Notes under the pieces: generated by a model
What the model saw: only the letters and a program-made list of their open reading frames with translations
The model's database searches: none
Told to the model about the DNA's origin: nothing
From: Pardosa pseudoannulata
Taxonomy: Eukaryota; Arthropoda; Arachnida; Araneae; Lycosidae
Assembly (NCBI GenBank): GCA_032207245.1
Contig: CM063510.1
Span: 44,100,056 to 44,164,055, forward strand
Length of the DNA: 64,000 nucleotides
Direction of reading: 5' to 3'
Shown here: positions 38,700-64,000 of the stretch, piece by piece
Layout: the number at the start of each line of letters is the position of its first letter
How positions within the stretch are numbered: the stretch's first letter is position 1
Program-made: the position numbers and the translations under genes

Positions 38700-39015
38700 A
38701 CATTTTACAGTGATAGTTGGAGTTTCATATTCCCTCTATAAATAGAGAAGTTTTCATTTGGACGTCGATTAAACCAAATTCAAATAGATCTGATAAGACA
38801 ATCAAGCGCAAACCGGGCCCATATAGCCGTGAGGCCCTCCAGGCTTATCCCGGCTGCGGTGGGCAGATCGCAAGTATAGGGCCAACCCACCCCACACTAA
38901 ACTCTTCGAAATACCCGGCACGCGCCTGTCGCGATCTAATAAGACAACTCTCACGGTCGAGTGGTAAGAGCGTGAGGTCGACTCCGCATTATGAGTTTGC
39001 AGGTTCGAGATAACA
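38700..39015 (+). mobile_element. tRNA-related SINE module (family B), third copy
   Basis: The body (TTTTACAGTGATAGTTGGAG, TAAATAGAGAAGTTTTCATT, CAAATAGATCTGATAAGACA) is followed by a 140-base GC-richer insert. Then come CACGGTCGAGTGGTAAGAGC and GCAGGTTCGAGATAAC, tRNA-like boxes. Confidence 0.55.
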
Positions 39016-39224
39016 GATTTGTTGGCGCTAGCCTCGTAATATTAAGTTCCCTGTTTCATCTTCCTATAACAATCAGTTTCGATGACGCCTGTATCTGAAC
39101 GGATGAAGGCGAAGAGCGATGATCGAACTTCGGGGTTGCTCCCCGCTTCTCTGGATCTGCGGGGTACAATCCTGTGGTTTCCTTTACTGCTCTCAACCGG
39201 GAGACACGGAAGGGGATTTCAAAG

Positions 39225-39560
39225 GGAGGTAACGTTTGATTACCTGTCTTAGGGAGCTCTCTATCTTCTAAGAAAATCTGTACTTCTCTAGGATGTAATT
39301 TTATCCCTAAGAAAGGGGTCTTAAAGGAGGTAAAATTTTATTACCCTAATACACCCCTAATATTACCTCCCAGGCCCTCCCTTTCTTAGAGGTAAGAGAG
39401 GTTTAAGCTCTTGCTTTTTTTTTCTCTAAAGGAAGTAATCGTTACTTCCATAAGACAGGGATGGTCTTAACCTTTACCTCTCTATCTAAGAAACCTTCCC
39501 ATTCTTAAGGAGTAAAAATTACATCTCTTAGAGCAGAAAAGATGTCTCTAGGGTGTTAAA
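39225..39560. repeat. Cluster of short palindromes (GGNGTAA...TTACNCC)
   Basis: At least five small dyads of related sequence: 39228-39244 (GGTAACGTTTGATTACC), 39291-39306 (GGATGTAATTTTATCC), 39329-39345 (GGTAAAATTTTATTACC), 39431-39449 (GGAAGTAATCGTTACTTCC, perfect stem of 8) and 39512-39522 (GTAAAAATTAC). Most are bordered by CTTAG/CTAAG-like sequence. Nature unknown. Confidence 0.7.
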
Positions 39561-40059
39561 CTAATTAGCCCTCTTAGAATTGGATTTTTAAAATCTTAAA
39601 TATCAAATATATTTTATTTACAATAAATCTGCTTTCTGGTATAGTAAATGCTAGATTAAACTACAAATAGACATAGAAGTAAAATATTACCCCCTTCTCT
39701 CTAAACACCCACAAGACTCGTGGCTATGCTTACACTAATCAATCAACATCCATTATTATAGTTCAGCAAATCACCTCTTCCACCACCACCACCCTTTCCA
39801 CGATGATTGGAAATGCCAACTGGAGTAGAACACTCGCTCAGCAACAGAGACACAAAACAAGCATTACAAGAAAGTTTGAGTTATTACTTTATTATATATT
39901 TTTTAATTGATTTAATTTTTTTCTTTAAATTAAAACTACCACAGTGGAAGTTTTAAACTTAAGATATTATTTTCAAACCATAAATTTTGGGTACTCCCCT
40001 GAGCACAATCACCCATATTTAAAATATCCATTACTGTTTTTATTTGTTCAATCAAAAGC

Positions 40060-40335
40060 CACTGGGTATTGACATGTCAAGAACTAATCTAGAGAAGTGC
40101 AGGAATTTCTTATTCATAACTGCAAAATTTTGATTGCATTGGTGCTATTAGCCCTAATTTGGAAGAGCCAATGAAAATTTTCATTTTGTTGTCACAAAAA
40201 TAGGTGTAAACAGAAAGTTTAATATTTTCTCCTTCAAAAATCCAGTAATTAGTATATTTGCCCTCGAAACCTGGAAATTGGTCAAAAATCTAGTATTCTC
40301 AAGTTAAACCCGGAGAGTTCGCTGGTAAACAAACC
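40060..40335 (-). repeat. Dispersed repeat D, minus copy
   Basis: Reverse-complement partner of 27905-28155, next to the OGT 3' end. The pair forms an inverted repeat separated by about 12 kb. Confidence 0.75.
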
Positions 40336-40399
40336 TAACAGATAATTCTAAAAGGAATGTTTTTCTTATAAATGGGATGTAGAGGGAAAATAAAAAGCA

Positions 40400-40790
40400 T
40401 AGATGATAAACTTCGCAAAATCTTTATTAATAAACAAAAAAGGAAAATAAAAACTTTCGCAGTCATATTATACATTGAAGTCTTGACATGATTAAATTAC
40501 CTACTAACAGAAGAAATGACTCGATGATTATAGACAATTGATAACTTCAGTCACTCCTATATATAACAGGACACACAGGCAGGAAATATTTTAACTTCAG
40601 AAACAACAAGGCAGCACAGAAGTTGCTTCTGCTAGTCACATCACAAGTTGATTCCCACCTCATATACTCACACATATGCACATAGTAAATCAAAGACAAC
40701 TGAAGGAGTGTGAGCTTGTATACACACAAACACGCAGCCAACAGATGAATATGGAAAAGACAGTTATCTTTATAAATATAAAACTGTAAT
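40400..40790 (-). other. OGT: OGT 3' UTR with poly(A) signal
   Basis: On the minus strand an AATAAA hexamer (40423-40428) lies about 360 bases after the stop codon. This gives a short 3' UTR. A 109-codon frame across it overlaps the end of the CDS in another frame and is not a gene. Cleavage site not proven. Confidence 0.55.

Positions 40791-64000
<23,210 letters not shown>

Noticed and set aside
36310..39015. Functional tRNA genes suggested by B-box-like GGTTCGA motifs
   Set aside because: No complete cloverleaf could be drawn; the A-box/B-box segments continue into repeated bodies or a poly(A) tail, as in SINEs.

Overview
The window is eukaryotic, very AT-rich and intron-rich. It holds two recognisable host genes in convergent orientation, separated by about 19 kb of repeat-rich DNA. 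The OGT middle domain looks arthropod-like rather than vertebrate-like (NATDLSP, a GQVQTS/VVQNGLAT stretch, and SNVAAKEEH where vertebrates have SPVAPKEEH). Together with long AT-rich introns, tRNA-derived SINEs, mariner/Tc1 elements and long (TA)n arrays, this suggests an arthropod, perhaps a chelicerate. The species cannot be fixed from this sequence.

Layout. 1-10,000 is intergenic and repeat-rich: two copies of an LTR-like repeat (one split by a LINE fragment), an LTR-like GC-richer block, a decayed Tc1-like element, a pogo/Tigger-like element and (TA)n arrays. 10,000-21,624 (+) is a SAP30/SAP30L gene: a probable non-coding first exon and four coding exons giving 171 aa. Its third large intron holds a broken mariner that is itself split by a SINE. 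21,625-40,400 is intergenic: AT-rich sequence, a 100-N assembly gap, a large (TA)n block, a LINE 3' fragment, a mariner with a single in-frame stop, a hAT-like element, a Tc1-like element containing a second inserted transposon, tRNA-related SINE modules and a cluster of small palindromes. 40,400-64,000 (-) is the O-GlcNAc transferase gene OGT: 19 coding exons that join in frame from the first TPR to the stop codon (1,021 codons), plus a probable further 5' exon running off the right edge.

How the genes relate. SAP30/SAP30L is a zinc-finger subunit of the Sin3-HDAC corepressor. OGT is a nucleocytoplasmic glycosyltransferase that is known to be recruited by Sin3A. The two neighbours can therefore act in the same repression machinery, but nothing in the sequence shows co-regulation.

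Most other open reading frames are chance frames, antisense shadows of OGT exons or translated microsatellites. I see no CRISPR, rRNA or credible functional tRNA gene, and no clearly new biological system. The most unusual structures are the palindrome cluster at 39.2-39.5 kb, the nested transposons, and TTAA-flanked elements in OGT introns.
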